Below, one piece after another: positions 22,178-32,233 of a stretch of 64,000 bases of DNA. Every line of letters begins with the position of its first letter. Position 1 is the stretch's first letter. This DNA comes from Sorex araneus (Eukaryota; Chordata; Mammalia; Eulipotyphla; Soricidae). The DNA lies in contig NC_073311.1 in assembly GCF_027595985.1 (NCBI RefSeq), positions 34,441,557 through 34,505,556 of the forward strand. Direction: 5' to 3'. The position numbers and the translations under genes were made by a program. The notes beneath the pieces were generated by a model that was not told the DNA's origin, ran no database searches, and saw only the letters and a program-made list of their open reading frames with translations.

Positions 22178-24366
22178 GAATATTAAACAGACCAGAATGA
22201 AGAGACAATGATGATGCCCCTGCTGGCTGCCTTGCAAATGGTTCTATTGATGAACTGACCTGGGTTCCTCAACCAATCACATTAGCAAGAGGAAACATCA
22301 GCTCCCGCTCTTCTATTTCTTGGCAGTGTTGTGAATCCAAGAATCCAGGTGCCATGTTACCTTTGCATTTGCAATACTAGAGACAACCTAAAATTATTTG
22401 CTCAGATTCCAAGTTGGTTCACCTAATGAAATCCTAGATACCTCCCAGAGACCCAGTCAAGCTATTCCACTGGGAACTAAGGTGAAAGGCAAGCATGAAT
22501 TTCAAGTAGAGAGAAGCAAAATCCAGTGACTGAGCACTTGCCATCTTTGATGTGACTAACACATTTACTTATGGGAAGTCAATTGGATGGTGAAGTACAT
22601 AGGAAAGATTTTTTGGCATTTAACATCTCACTGTTTTATTTCCCCACTCCCCAGATGTGAAGTACTTAACAAGAATAACTCAATCTTTGACTACCTACTA
22701 AGGCAAAAATAGTGAGAAGGTCCTAACTGAAACAACCTGTTGAAGAGAGGAAGCAGGTTTAAAGTATTTTCAAGAACTTAAGAAGAACCCCCTAAAGCCA
22801 ACAATTTAAACATCATTTATATTTATTAAAGCAAAACCTTTAAAATTCTTTACCAAAAAATATTGTATTGGACTGTTTTCTGTAATTATATGCACTTAAA
22901 TGCAAAAAATAAGGGTGGTGAGAGAGAAAAAGAAAAAGAGGGAATGGCATTTTTTAAATTATAGATTAAAATTTAATTTCTTCAGAATAAGTTTAACATG
23001 TAATGTTTTTAAGTCAAGCATTATGTAGCCTAACAAAAATTCCCTCAAAGTTATAATCAGTGAAGATTTTTATATTTTATGTGTAGAATTTAAAAAAAAA
23101 AAAACTAAAAACTAAAAACTGGATATTTTCCGCAATTGAAAATCAACTAGTTATTCATTTTATTTCTAAAGAATAACTTCTATGTAAGAAAATGTTTATG
23201 TTAAATGTTATTGAGTACAAACAGCCTAATAACTGAAAATAGTTCAAATTTTCTAGCCACATTTTGTCAACAATTTTGTCTCAGCCAAGTTCCCCTTTAC
23301 TTGCACAATCTATATTTTGGGAAAGACAGAACTTGATTAGTTCCAAAAACAAAATTTCAAGCATGCTTACAGTTTCCTTCCTCTGGTTGGTTTCAGTTAG
23401 ATGTATTCATCTTTGAAAAGGGAGACTGCAGAAAGAGATACTTCTCTAAAAAATTCATTTAACATGTGCATTTCATCAAGGACTTAATTATAAAGTTGCA
23501 ATGGATGATTTTTCTTATAATCATCTCTGGGGATATTTCAGTGTCTTAGAGCATTATTTTCATCCTTTGCCTTTAGTTGCAGAGACAAACAGCAAACAGT
23601 GAATGCCAACTGGAAGAAAAGATAATTAACATTCTAAGAGCATAAAAGCAAGCAAAAAATTTTTAATATACTTCAAGCAATATTATATGTAAAAATTTTA
23701 CCTGTTCATTTAATTGCCTCTTTGAAAGCAAAGCAATGGATTCATTTAGGATAATAACTAAGCTTTTCGTGAATTGGCAAACATCCTTTCAAAATTTATC
23801 AATTTTTTAATTCAAAGCATAGTTTGTGGATACATGGAAAACATGAAATATAAAATAGAGCTCTTACTCCCAAACATGATTAAGTTTTATAGAGAAAATA
23901 AGCTTTGCAGTGGGTATATTTTGTCTCAACTCTGCTAGACTTCTCCATCAATAAATCACCATAATTTAGAAGAATTTCAATACTGGTCATGTGAAGAATA
24001 AAAGGTATAGTGAATCGAGACTGCAGAGAAATTCGTAATGGAAACAAATCCACACCAAATTTTGGCATCTTACCAGTGAAAGGTTCTTAAAATATAAGTT
24101 TAAAAGATAAATCTCGCACAGTGATTATTGTGTTAAGTGTGCTGTATTTCATAAAAAATTCTTATTTAATTCTTCAACACTTAGGAAAAGAACCTCTAGT
24201 TAGTACCCACTTATCGCCAGAGGTCAATAATTTGCTAAACGACCAATAAATGAAAAATCATTTAGTTTAAAGAGTAGTAAAGTCTGAAATTAAACCAAGG
24301 CAGATTGACTCTGAGTATTTTTGATGAGTGTATTTCCAGTTTAATTTTACTTTGTTTTGATGTTTT
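22175..24366. other. Unassigned sequence, 2.2 kb
   Basis: The longest repeat-poor stretch together with 28-30 kb and 38.3-40.7 kb. AT-rich, with no open frame over 62 codons and no repeat recognised. Confidence 0.4.
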
Positions 24367-24440
24367 TGCAATGCTAGAGATCAAGCCCAAGGCCTACATA
24401 TGTAAAGCAAATGCTCTACCACTTAACTATATCTCACTCA
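24367..24440 (-). mobile_element. tRNA-headed SINE, head fragment
   Basis: GAGATCAAGCCCAAGGCC and AAGCAAATGCTCTACCACTT are a minus-strand tRNA-like head of an old SINE. Confidence 0.45.
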
Positions 24441-24627
24441 CCTCATACACAATGTTTATCCTATTTTTATTTAAATATGATAATTATATTTTACAGACAC
24501 TTTTATTTGAAATAGATGTGTATGCATATATGATCATAGGGATAGATGTATTTTGGATGGTAAACATTAATTTCTTGCTTATTTAAATTCATAGTTAATA
24601 TTTTATATTTATTATTACAAAATTATT

Positions 24628-24722
24628 CAATATGCCAAAAACAGTAGCGGCAAGTTTCACAGTGGAGATGTTACTGGTGCCCACTCAAGCAAATCAATGA
24701 GCAACAAGATGATAGTGATACA
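24628..24722 (+). mobile_element. Type B SINE, 5'-truncated
   Basis: Only the last 95 nt are present: TATGCCAAAAACAGTAGCGG, GTGGAGATGTTACTGGTGCC, and TGATAGTGATACAAT. ATTACAAAATTA flanks both sides (24615-24626 and 24726-24737), so the truncation happened at insertion, as expected for LINE-driven copying. Confidence 0.85.
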
Positions 24723-24904
24723 ATAATTACAAAATTAATTAAATATTTCAATAAAATAATTAAATGGTAAAAATTAAAGTAAATTTATTTCATGACCAAG
24801 TAAGGACAATAGGTTCTGTTCTCTCATAATTGATACTAAAAATAGCAACAGGATAATTTCTTGAGAGAAGAAGCAGGCAATAAAATATTAGTATCAAACT
24901 AGAA

Positions 24905-25056
24905 GCAAACTCTTAAATGTATGGACAGTTAATTCAGGCCAAATGATCTAGGAGCATTAAGTGGAGTAAGGAAAGTTTCTTTCGCAAATGGTAATGGAAA
25001 AACTGATTTGCCACAATGAAACAAGAAAACGAAAAAAAGAAAAGAAATCGGATCCC
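24905..25056 (+). mobile_element. Old L1 ORF2 fragment, part 1
   Basis: Decayed L1 coding sequence (TATGGACAGTTAATTC ... AGTGGAGTAAGGAAAGTTTC ... CGCAAATGGTAATGGAAAAA). It is cut at AAAGAAATCGGATCCC and continues at 26860. Confidence 0.65.
25041..25056 (+). repeat. Target-site duplication, left copy
   Basis: AAAGAAATCGGATCCC recurs exactly at 26860-26875. Outside the two copies the old L1 reads through (…CGGATCCCTACCTCACACTA), which identifies the interval as an insertion. Confidence 0.85.
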
Positions 25057-25759
25057 CCCCCCTCCCCGCCCCCTGCCCGCCGCGGCTCGGGGCTTCTCCT
25101 GAAGCCCCTGCCTGGCACCTGTCCGCCGCCGCCGTCGGATCCTGACCAATCTCCATCCTGCAGGTAAACAGGCAATCCCTTGGAGAGCCTGCCTCAGCGC
25201 GGAGAAGCCCCCTCCCCGCCCCCTGCCCGCCGCGGCTCGGGGCTTCTCCTGAAGCCCCTGCCTGGCACCTTGCCGCCGCCGCCGTCCGATCCTGACCAAT
25301 CCCCACTCTGCTGCTTAGGGGCGTGTCCTCATCTCAGGGGGCGTGGCCTAAAAAGTGGGCGTGGCCTTTTTCTGGAGCACAGGCCGCTAACGCGGCCGCA
25401 GTTATTTATTTTTTTTCTACCATTCCATGCCTTCTCCTTTGGCCACAATTGATAGAATTCATTCTATCTGTGTCTTAGTGGGCGTGGTCTAAAGTGGGTG
25501 TGGCCTCCTCTCAGAGCGGCCAACACTAACGCGGCCGCAGTTATTCTTGGCTACCTCAGCTCAATCCGTACTGTGTATTCCTTTGAAAACTCACTTTTGC
25601 GAGCTCAAACATTTACGCAAAATAGCCATTAGCTTAGGCTGACACTATAAAAGCTATCAGTGAATAAGGGAAGTTTAGCACAATCGGAGCCCCTTCTTCC
25701 CACAAAAAGGAAGAGGAATAAATAACTACAAGGTTCCAACTCTGCACTTCCGTGACAAT
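25057..25759 (+). promoter_or_regulatory. L1 5' UTR/promoter with repeated units
   Basis: CpG-rich, unlike everything around it. Two near-identical ~100-bp units start at 25061 and 25211 (150-bp period; GCCGCGGCTCGGGGCTTCTC, GACCAATC CCAAT box, GC boxes CCCCGCCCCC). A second pair, at about 25338-25407 and 25477-25546, carries GGGCGTGGCC boxes and AACGCGGCCGCAGTTATT. Layout resembles monomer-type L1 promoters; activity is inferred, not shown. Confidence 0.75.
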
Positions 25760-26722
25760 ATGAAGAAACAGCGAAAATCCCCTCCACCAAGAGAGGGAGA
25801 ACAAAAGATACTAGAAACCTCAAAAGAGTCTCCCAACATCTACGACCTCTCAGATAAACAATTCAGAGAGGAAATATGGAGGAGAGTCGACCTACTCCAA
25901 GCAACTATGGAACAGACATCCAATAAATTAAGGGAGGAGATGAATCAAGCGCTGGAACGGTCTACCAAGAAAATACAGGAAGAAATGAGAGCAGAAATGA
26001 GAGCAGAAATCTCAAACCTTCGAACCGAAGTCTCACAAATAAAGCAATCGGTAGATGAAATAAAAATCTCACTAGATGCCCTCAACAGCAGAATGACTAC
26101 AGCCGAAGACAGAATCAGCGAGCTTGAGGATGAGCTGCAGAAAGCTTACAGACAGCAACAAATAATGGCCAAAGACCTCAAAATGGCTATAGAGCGAATC
26201 AGAGCCCTGGGGGATGACTTCAAGAGGAACAACATAAGAATCATTGGAGTACCAGAACCACAGGGAAGTAACCCCAATGAAAAAAACATAGTCAAAGACA
26301 TCATCACTAAGAAATTCCCAGAGCTGGACAAGGCAGGCGTCCAGATACAAGAAGTCCGAAGAGTGCCAGCAAAAAGAGACCCAAATAAAAAGACTCCAAG
26401 ACATATCATAGTCAGAATGGCGGATGCTGTAGATAGAGACACAATTCTACAAGTAGCAAGGTCAAAGAGGGAAATCACATACCAAGGAGCACCCCTCAGA
26501 TTTACGGCCGATCTGTCAGAAGAAACCCTCCGAGCCCGAAGACAATGGTGGGACATAGTGAAAAAACTCAACGAAATGAATGCCTCACCAAGAATACTTT
26601 ATCCGGCTAAACTCTCACTCAAATTCGAAGGAACTATACACTATTTCTCGGATAAACAACAGCTCAGGAACTTCATAGACTCAAAACCAATCTTGAAAGA
26701 AGGTCTAAAGGGGCTACTGTAA
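25760..26722 (+). CDS. L1 ORF1 protein (RNA chaperone), intact frame
   Basis: 320 codons, uninterrupted. ORF1p trimers coat L1 RNA and are needed for retrotransposition. Visible parts: basic N-terminus (MKKQRKSPPP), a long heptad coiled coil at about residues 25-150 (SRMTTAEDRISELEDELQ), an RRM-like domain from about 155 (NNIRIIGVPEPQG) and the C-terminal domain (RHIIVRM ... LRFTADLSEETLRARRQWWD ... YPAKLSLKF). Length is close to the human protein's 338. The start is the first ATG after the CpG-rich promoter. The stop lies 42 bp before the ORF2 ATG. It could still be translated, but with no working ORF2 in cis the copy is not autonomous. Confidence 0.9.
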   Translation: MKKQRKSPPPREGEQKILETSKESPNIYDLSDKQFREEIWRRVDLLQATMEQTSNKLREEMNQALERSTKKIQEEMRAEMRAEISNLRTEVSQIKQSVDEIKISLDALNSRMTTAEDRISELEDELQKAYRQQQIMAKDLKMAIERIRALGDDFKRNNIRIIGVPEPQGSNPNEKNIVKDIITKKFPELDKAGVQIQEVRRVPAKRDPNKKTPRHIIVRMADAVDRDTILQVARSKREITYQGAPLRFTADLSEETLRARRQWWDIVKKLNEMNASPRILYPAKLSLKFEGTIHYFSDKQQLRNFIDSKPILKEGLKGLL

Positions 26723-26764
26723 GACAAGGAGGAGCCCCATAAGAACAACAAATCCCACAGAAAG

Positions 26765-26859
26765 ATGACACAAAACCACATCACAATAATCTCTCTCAAT
26801 GTCAATGGCCTAAATGCACCTATCAAAAGACACAGAGTGGCTAAATGGATCCGGAAATT
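26765..26859 (+). pseudogene. L1 ORF2 N-terminal stub
   Basis: Begins MTQNHITIISLNVNGLNAPI, the standard first residues of the L1 endonuclease domain, and is cut after about 31 codons at the target-site duplication, where the frame passes into old L1 sequence and stops at 26903. No catalytic residues beyond the first Asn remain. Confidence 0.9.
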
Positions 26860-27480
26860 AAAGAAATCGGATCCCTACCTCACACTACACACAAAACTTA
26901 ATTAAACTGGATTGAATTTTAATTAATATTAAAATTATTTATGTTTATATTAAATCAAAATCTATAAAATATATTGATAAAACTATTAGGAAAATCTCTC
27001 TATGCTTTTCAAATCCTTAATGATTTGATTATATTGGCAAGGAAACCAAAAAGATAGTAAGCAAATACATCATACTAAAAAGCGTTTGCTGTGCAAAAAA
27101 AGTATACTAAAATATAATGACAATTGATTGGGATAAAATATGCACACATCATACAATTGATAAAGATGTATAAAGCACTTTATGATATATAAAGCACTCA
27201 GAACTCAACAATTACAACAAATAAACCTATTTAGAAAATGGGGGAAGGAGCTGAACAGACATTTCTCCAGGAAAACATACAGATGGTCAACATGAAAAAG
27301 TGTACATCACCACTGATTATCAGGGAGAAGAAAGTCAAAATTACAAGGAGATAATACCTCATACTAATGGTAATGGCATATACCAAAACGTCCAGAAGTA
27401 GCCAGTGCTGGCTAAAATGAAATGAAAACAACCCCTCATTATTAGGAGGACTACTCTCGAGGGACCATTTCTAATCCTAC
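26860..27480 (+). mobile_element. Old L1 ORF2 fragment, part 2
   Basis: Continues part 1 (CCCTACCTCACACTACACAC), then the decayed C-terminal half: GGCAAGGAAACCAAAAAGAT, GCTGAACAGACATTTCTCCA and GATTATCAGGGAGAAGAAAG. A ~90-bp AT-rich stretch at 26900-26985 is not clearly L1. Confidence 0.65.
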
Positions 27481-27487
27481 CATTTGG

Positions 27488-27731
27488 TTACCTCACTGTC
27501 ACTGTCATTCCATTGCTCATTGATTTTGTTTGAGCGGGCACCAGTAATGTCTCCATTGTAAGACTTCTTACTGGTTTTGGCATATTTAATATTCCATGAG
27601 TAGCTTGCCAGGTTCTGCCGTGTGGGCAAGATAACTTTTGGTAGCTTGTAGGGCTCTCTGAGAGGGATGAAGGAATCGAACCCACGCCTCATGCAAGGCA
27701 AATGCTCTACCCACTGGGCTATTGCTCCAGC
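27488..27731 (-). mobile_element. Type B SINE, full length
   Basis: Minus-strand copy from the tail (CTCACTGTCACTGTCATTCC, TTGTTTGAGCGGGCACCAGT) through GTAGCTTGCCAGGTTCTGCC to the B-box complement GGAATCGAACCC and the head end GGGCTATTGCTCCAGCC. It abuts a tRNA-Lys pseudogene head-to-head at 27730. TTGGTTACCTCA occurs before its tail (27482-27493) and again at 27890-27901, so both units sit inside one pair of direct repeats. Confidence 0.9.
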
Positions 27732-27802
27732 CTGGCTAGCTCAGTCGGTAGAGCATAAGACTCTTAATCCCAGGGTCGTGGGTTTGAGCCCCATGTTGGG
27801 CA
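27730..27802 (+). tRNA. tRNA-Lys(CTT) pseudogene
   Basis: 73 nt folding as a tRNA: D arm GCTCAGTCGGTAGAGC, anticodon loop CTCTTAA (CTT), T arm GTGGGTTTGAGCCCCAT, acceptor pairing GCCTGGC/GTTGGGC. From memory of the mammalian gene it differs at six positions, four of them CpG to TpG/CpA changes; two A-C mismatches disrupt the anticodon stem and the B box is GGTTTGAGCCC. A TTTT Pol III terminator follows at 27806-27809. No CCA is encoded. It is likely non-functional. Confidence 0.8.
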
Positions 27803-27835
27803 TCGTTTTGGGCCTCACAAACTTTCACTCTTTCC

Positions 27836-27836
<1 letters not shown>

Positions 27837-27875
<39 letters not shown>
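27837..27875 (+). repeat. (GA)n microsatellite
   Basis: About 19 pure GA units, starting 35 bp after the tRNA pseudogene. Confidence 0.98.
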
Positions 27876-27877
<2 letters not shown>

Positions 27878-27919
27878 ACATCTCCTATTGGTTACCTCAA
27901 AAACACAAAATATTAATTT

Positions 27920-28010
27920 TAAAAAAGGTACATGCCCATTTATACTTACTGCAGCACTGTTTATACAGCCAAGATCTGGAAACAAAGAAAAGGAATGGAC
28001 AATTGTGAAT
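27920..28010 (+). mobile_element. Old L1 ORF2 fragment, part 3
   Basis: AGGTACATGCCCATTTATAC, TACTGCAGCACTGTTTATAC and GCCAAGATCTGGAAACAAAG are the next L1 landmarks after part 2, showing the same element continues beyond the SINE/tRNA insertion. Confidence 0.65.
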
Positions 28011-30276
28011 GGAAATTAACCCTTGGTCCCTGACAACAGAACTTAGTTTACCAAGGTAAGAGAAGAACAAAATGGGTTCGAGGAGAAAGAATCAGGGCAG
28101 ACAATGTTAACACTACTGTAAAAAATCAAAACTTTAATTAAAATAATAATGATAAATTACCTAAGCATTCAATTAAATGGTATACAAGTCTAACAAAACA
28201 AAGAATACAAAAGAAGCACGTTTTTATCGCTGTCCTAAAAGAAAATTATGGAAGCTCAAGTGTGGATTTCATATGAATTTTTAATATATTTTAAAGATAT
28301 TAATAAATCTTAAAACCCAAGTAATTGGTCAGTAAGGTCGAAACATCAACCTTTGATAATATATTGAAAAAATTTTGATGTTTTTGAATTAACCTGATGC
28401 TAACAGAGTCTTAGATTCTGCAGATAAACTCTTCAAGGATGTTGTTGGAAGTTTCTCAAATTATAAGGGCAATAGAACATAGGATATGGCATGGAATAGG
28501 CATTTATAAGCTTTGTTTTTCTTGTAGTTAGAAAGTGACAAAAATCTTTGCAATGTGTACCAACCAGTTCTTAAAACAGGATGCAAATGGAGTTTGAGAC
28601 AATTCTTTCCAATTGTTTTGTGAATAATCTAATTATTTCCTCCAAAGAGCAATTTAAAATATTTCAAAGCTTGCTTATTAAGAGAATCCCACTTTCTTTT
28701 GCAGAACTTTAATTTCATTAAGCTCTTTGTTTCATGTATTTAATCCCCCAGTGAGTTACTTACGCTGGTTTCTTTCCCAGTACACAGGGAGAACTGTTCA
28801 TTTCAGCTATGCTTCTTTAATATTGGACAGCACTGTGATACATTTCAAGTCCTAACCATATACGCATGCTAAAAATAATTATATACTGCCTATCACCACC
28901 ATAATAGTCCTGTCTGGTGTTCCCATTAAATTGTTACTAGGTCTTCCTGTGCCACAGAATCTATCAAGCACTTTGCTTCCCACTAGAAGAGTCTGAAAAG
29001 TCAAGTGACATTTTCCTCTCATTCCCTCTCCTCACTCTCAATCATCTTTCTAACATTAAGCTGAGTTCATAATTCCTTTTACTCCTTTAGCAGAAAAAGA
29101 AAAAATGACTGTCACAGACCAAAAAGAAATGTTCTTTCTTCCCCTTTTATCTCCAGGCAGATGAATCAATAAAATATGAAGACAAAATTGCTCCCCATCT
29201 CCTGGCCAAGGATGAATGCTCACTAGCAGATACTCTCTCTTGTAAAAGGAAGCAGTTCATCTCGGGGACAAGGTCCTGAAGACAACTATTGATGACTCCT
29301 CCAGTACCATCAAGAATAAACCCTCCTCCCAGTCTCCTAGGCTCATAAGCTTGAAATATTTTTTCCCAATATTTGTCTCTTATTTCCTGGACTCATATCT
29401 ACCAACTCAAGTCTGGGAGTAGTACAAGCTTCAGCATGACATCAAATAAAGCTGTCACCAACCTGTTTCTTCCCATCTGGGTAGAAATTACTTAATCTTT
29501 CAAATCAATATTCCCTCCTCTGGATCATCAATCTAATAATGGTTTCTATCTTCCACATTAGTAAAGATGAAGTGAAATAAGATTTAGGAGGAGTCAGTAC
29601 AAGATGATAGGAGAGGTGAATTTGTGCTTACTTTCTACCATGTTCACAAAAGAATCTAAAACTGTATATAGAGTAATATACACAGAAGCAGACCTGAATC
29701 TCAGACAAATTGGCCTTCCACAACAAAGGACAAAAAAAAAACAGCATCTAAACAAATATCATCTCTATAGTGTTGGCCTAGGAAGCAGAAAATTTAGAAA
29801 ATTATCCAAGGCTACAGTTACCTATTCACTACCTTGCTGACAACGGCAGTAGTGGACACTTAGAAACCACTCTTCTTACTAATGGAGACGGAGAACAAAT
29901 CCTTGAGAGAGAGCATCACATAGCCCTGGGAAGCGGTAAAGCTAGCCGAGATTATGAAACATAAAAGAACAGAAGAGTACACCTTTGTCAGACGGAGAGT
30001 TCTGGTCAACGTTAGCCCCCACCAACCTACTAGCTAGCAATCTATGTTCATACCGACAGGAAACAAAGGGTGTGATTCCCCCAATATATAGAAAACTGGC
30101 ATGTCAGACTCCCTATCTGCTAAGTTTACGTTTTTGGTATTCAGCCTGACAGATGTTGGGCTCCACAAGTCCTTCAGGACTCTAAACACAGTGCCCAGAA
30201 GCACTGTGTAGCTTCAATTAAATCCCCTGGGTACTTCCTGCTATCATCAACACCAGTATCCCAGTATCCCAGGGTA
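28011..30276. other. Unassigned sequence, 2.3 kb
   Basis: No gene or repeat recognised; the 78-codon frame at 29604-29840 has no motif. Around 29860-30276 the base composition changes (more GC, several CpG), which may mark an unrecognised element beside the LTR. Confidence 0.35.
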
Positions 30277-30282
30277 CCTCCC

Positions 30283-31305
30283 TTAAAAAAAATAAGGCAC
30301 GCCGAGGGGCGTGTGCACTCGCGGGCTCTCCGGGTGGCTCTGTCTCACTGCCCACGTTCCATGCTCTCAAACCACTGTGTATGGCTGTTGGTCAAGGGCA
30401 GGCGACGGAAGGAACGAGGACCAAGCTGGTTGCTGATTAGTTACCATTTATTCAATCTTCCATCTTTCTCATCTCCTGCACTCCCGGCTCCGTCCTCTCT
30501 CTCTGGATCTGCTGCCGCCCCTCTCTAGTCTCTCCTCCTACTTGTCTCTCCCACCTTGCCCTCTAGGCTACACCCAGCCAGGTAGCAAAATCAACATAAG
30601 AAAGCCCTTCCTGAGGGCAGGGCATTCCAAAGCCCTTCCTGACTCTTAAGGTTTTTTTTTCCTTTCCTTAGTCCAAACACTTATTAACATCTTAATACTA
30701 GTTATTTTTGTATGGACATAGCAAGAGATACATTGAGGCTTGCAAGGCAGCTCTCCTGGCAACATCTTGCCACAGACTCAGACCACAGCACTCAGGTCAG
30801 ATTAATCATTCCTCACCCTAGCAGGGTCTGAATCTAGTTATCACTGTTTGGATCATGACAGCATTTGTCCATGATCAAGCTCTTAACTTATAGTTAAGCA
30901 TTAGGCACTTTGGCCAGGCCCATCTCGATGCCAGGGTAGCACACAACTCACCGCTTGCCCTTGGTCCGTCTCATCCCTCGTCGGGACCCTGCTCTTGGGG
31001 GTGCTAGGAAATAAGGGCAGCTGAGGCTTAGGTGGAGAGAACAGATGCCCAGGAGGAAAATATCATGTAGAGTCAAATGACTCCCAGGTTATAAAAGCAT
31101 AGCTTTTGCTAAGTCTTCCTGTGTCCATAGAAAAAGGACATGGCTCTGAATAAACTATGCAAAGGACTCAAGGAGAAGAGTAAAACAATATTTGCAAGTC
31201 AACAGAACACTAAGAAAGAAGTTACAAATAAACACAGAGGAGTGGGAGCACTATAATGGGAGTAACCCAATAAACCTAAACTACCTGAAGCTATATTATC
31301 CTACA
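30283..31305 (-). mobile_element. Solo LTR, ERVK-like (copy 2, inverted)
   Basis: Reverse-complement partner of the LTR at 14476-15543; shared blocks include CTAAGCCTCAGCTGCCCTTA, GATGGGCCTGGCCAAAGTGC and GCAACCAGCTTGGTC, and AATAAA lies in the same place. Flanks read CCTCCC (30277-30282) and TCTCCC (31306-31311), a 5/6 match consistent with an old 6-bp duplication. The outer dinucleotide has decayed (TT for TG on the plus strand). Confidence 0.7.
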
Positions 31306-31388
31306 TCTCCCCAAATCTCTCAGTCTGAGGATCACATCTCCTCCAATAGCTTACTGCCTATCTGACACCCACACTTGCTGCCATCTCT

Positions 31389-31650
31389 TCATCACTGTAT
31401 CACTGTTTCACTGTCATCCCGCTGCTCATCGATTTGCTCGAACAGGCACCAGTAATGTCTCCATTGTGAGACTTGTTACTGTTTTTGGCATATCTATCGA
31501 ATACACCATGGGTAGCTTGCCAGGCTCTGCAGCGTGGGCGAGATATTCTCAGTAGCTTGCCGGGCTCTCTGAGAGGGGCAGAGGAATCAAACCTGGTTGG
31601 TTAGCCACGTGCAAGGCAACCGCCCTACCTGCTGTGCTATAGCTCCAGCC
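31389..31650 (-). mobile_element. Type B SINE, full length
   Basis: CATCACTGTATCACTGTTTC tail repeats, CATCGATTTGCTCGAACAGG, TAGCTTGCCAGGCTCTGCAG and head end GCTATAGCTCCAGCCC. The GTATCACTGTTTCACTG run is the complement of the GTGATA-type tail. Confidence 0.92.
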
Positions 31651-32071
31651 CTTCATGGTATTGTCAATTCAGAGAGCCTAGATGAAGCCAGATAACATCC
31701 AGTAGCAACACCAAGATACTAAATTCAGGGCTAGACACACAGAAGCAAATACTGAACATATCCTAGTTCAGGACTGAGGTGTAACTCATTCAACAAAGTA
31801 CTACATGGAAGGGCTGACAGTCCCTGTCTACATTTTCCGTCAAAACTTAGCAGCCAGACAGTTGCACGAACAAAGGGAACAAACCTGAACAACTATCTTG
31901 GGAATGCAGGCAGAATGGGGTTCCTGTACTTTGCATGACAGTATCTGCATAAGACCAAAACCCCAACACTAGAATAGTGTTATAACTTATGCATTATCTA
32001 AAGCAAAATAAGAAACAGAAGAATGTGCCCAAATGATAAAGAAAAACAGAAAATCAGTAGAGATGCAAAGA
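31651..32071. other. Unassigned sequence
   Basis: No supportable feature. Confidence 0.35.
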
Positions 32072-32233
32072 TGGAGCTGGTGTGGTAGTACAACAGGTAA
32101 GTACTTGCCTTGAAAGCACCCAGCCTGGTTTTGATCCCCGGCACTATATATAGTCCCTTCAGCATCACCAAGAGTCATCTCTAAGCACAGAGACAGAAGT
32201 CAGGCATAAGAGAGCTGAGTATGGACCCCAAAA
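32072..32233 (+). mobile_element. Type A SINE, diverged
   Basis: GGAGCTGGTGTGGTAGTACA head, TGGTTTTGATCCCCGGCAC, then CAGCATCACCAAGAGTCATC and 'gtatggacccc'. Confidence 0.7.

Larger units (their letters stand above)
25057..26859 (+). mobile_element. Young L1, complete 5' end but 3'-truncated
   Basis: A 1.8-kb piece with promoter/5' UTR, intact ORF1 and the first ~31 codons of ORF2, flanked by a 16-bp duplication of its target (25041-25056, 26860-26875). It lacks the rest of ORF2, the 3' UTR and any poly(A) tail. This is the reverse of the usual 5' truncation. Internal priming of reverse transcription at the A-rich GGAAATTAAA, or another non-standard route, is inferred. Confidence 0.85.

Noticed and set aside
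24929-25452. Arg/Gly/Ala-rich frames of 90-125 codons
   Set aside because: They overlap the GC-rich repeated L1 promoter; openness follows from lack of T-A-rich stops.
26072-26571. 110-141 codon minus-strand frames
   Set aside because: Antisense of the intact L1 ORF1.
27730-27802. Functional tRNA-Lys gene
   Set aside because: Two mismatches in the anticodon stem, CpG decay and location inside nested transposons make function unlikely, though the terminator is intact.
14476-31305. Two LTRs of a single provirus
   Set aside because: They are in opposite orientation, each has its own flanking repeats, and the DNA between contains unrelated L1s and SINEs with no viral genes.
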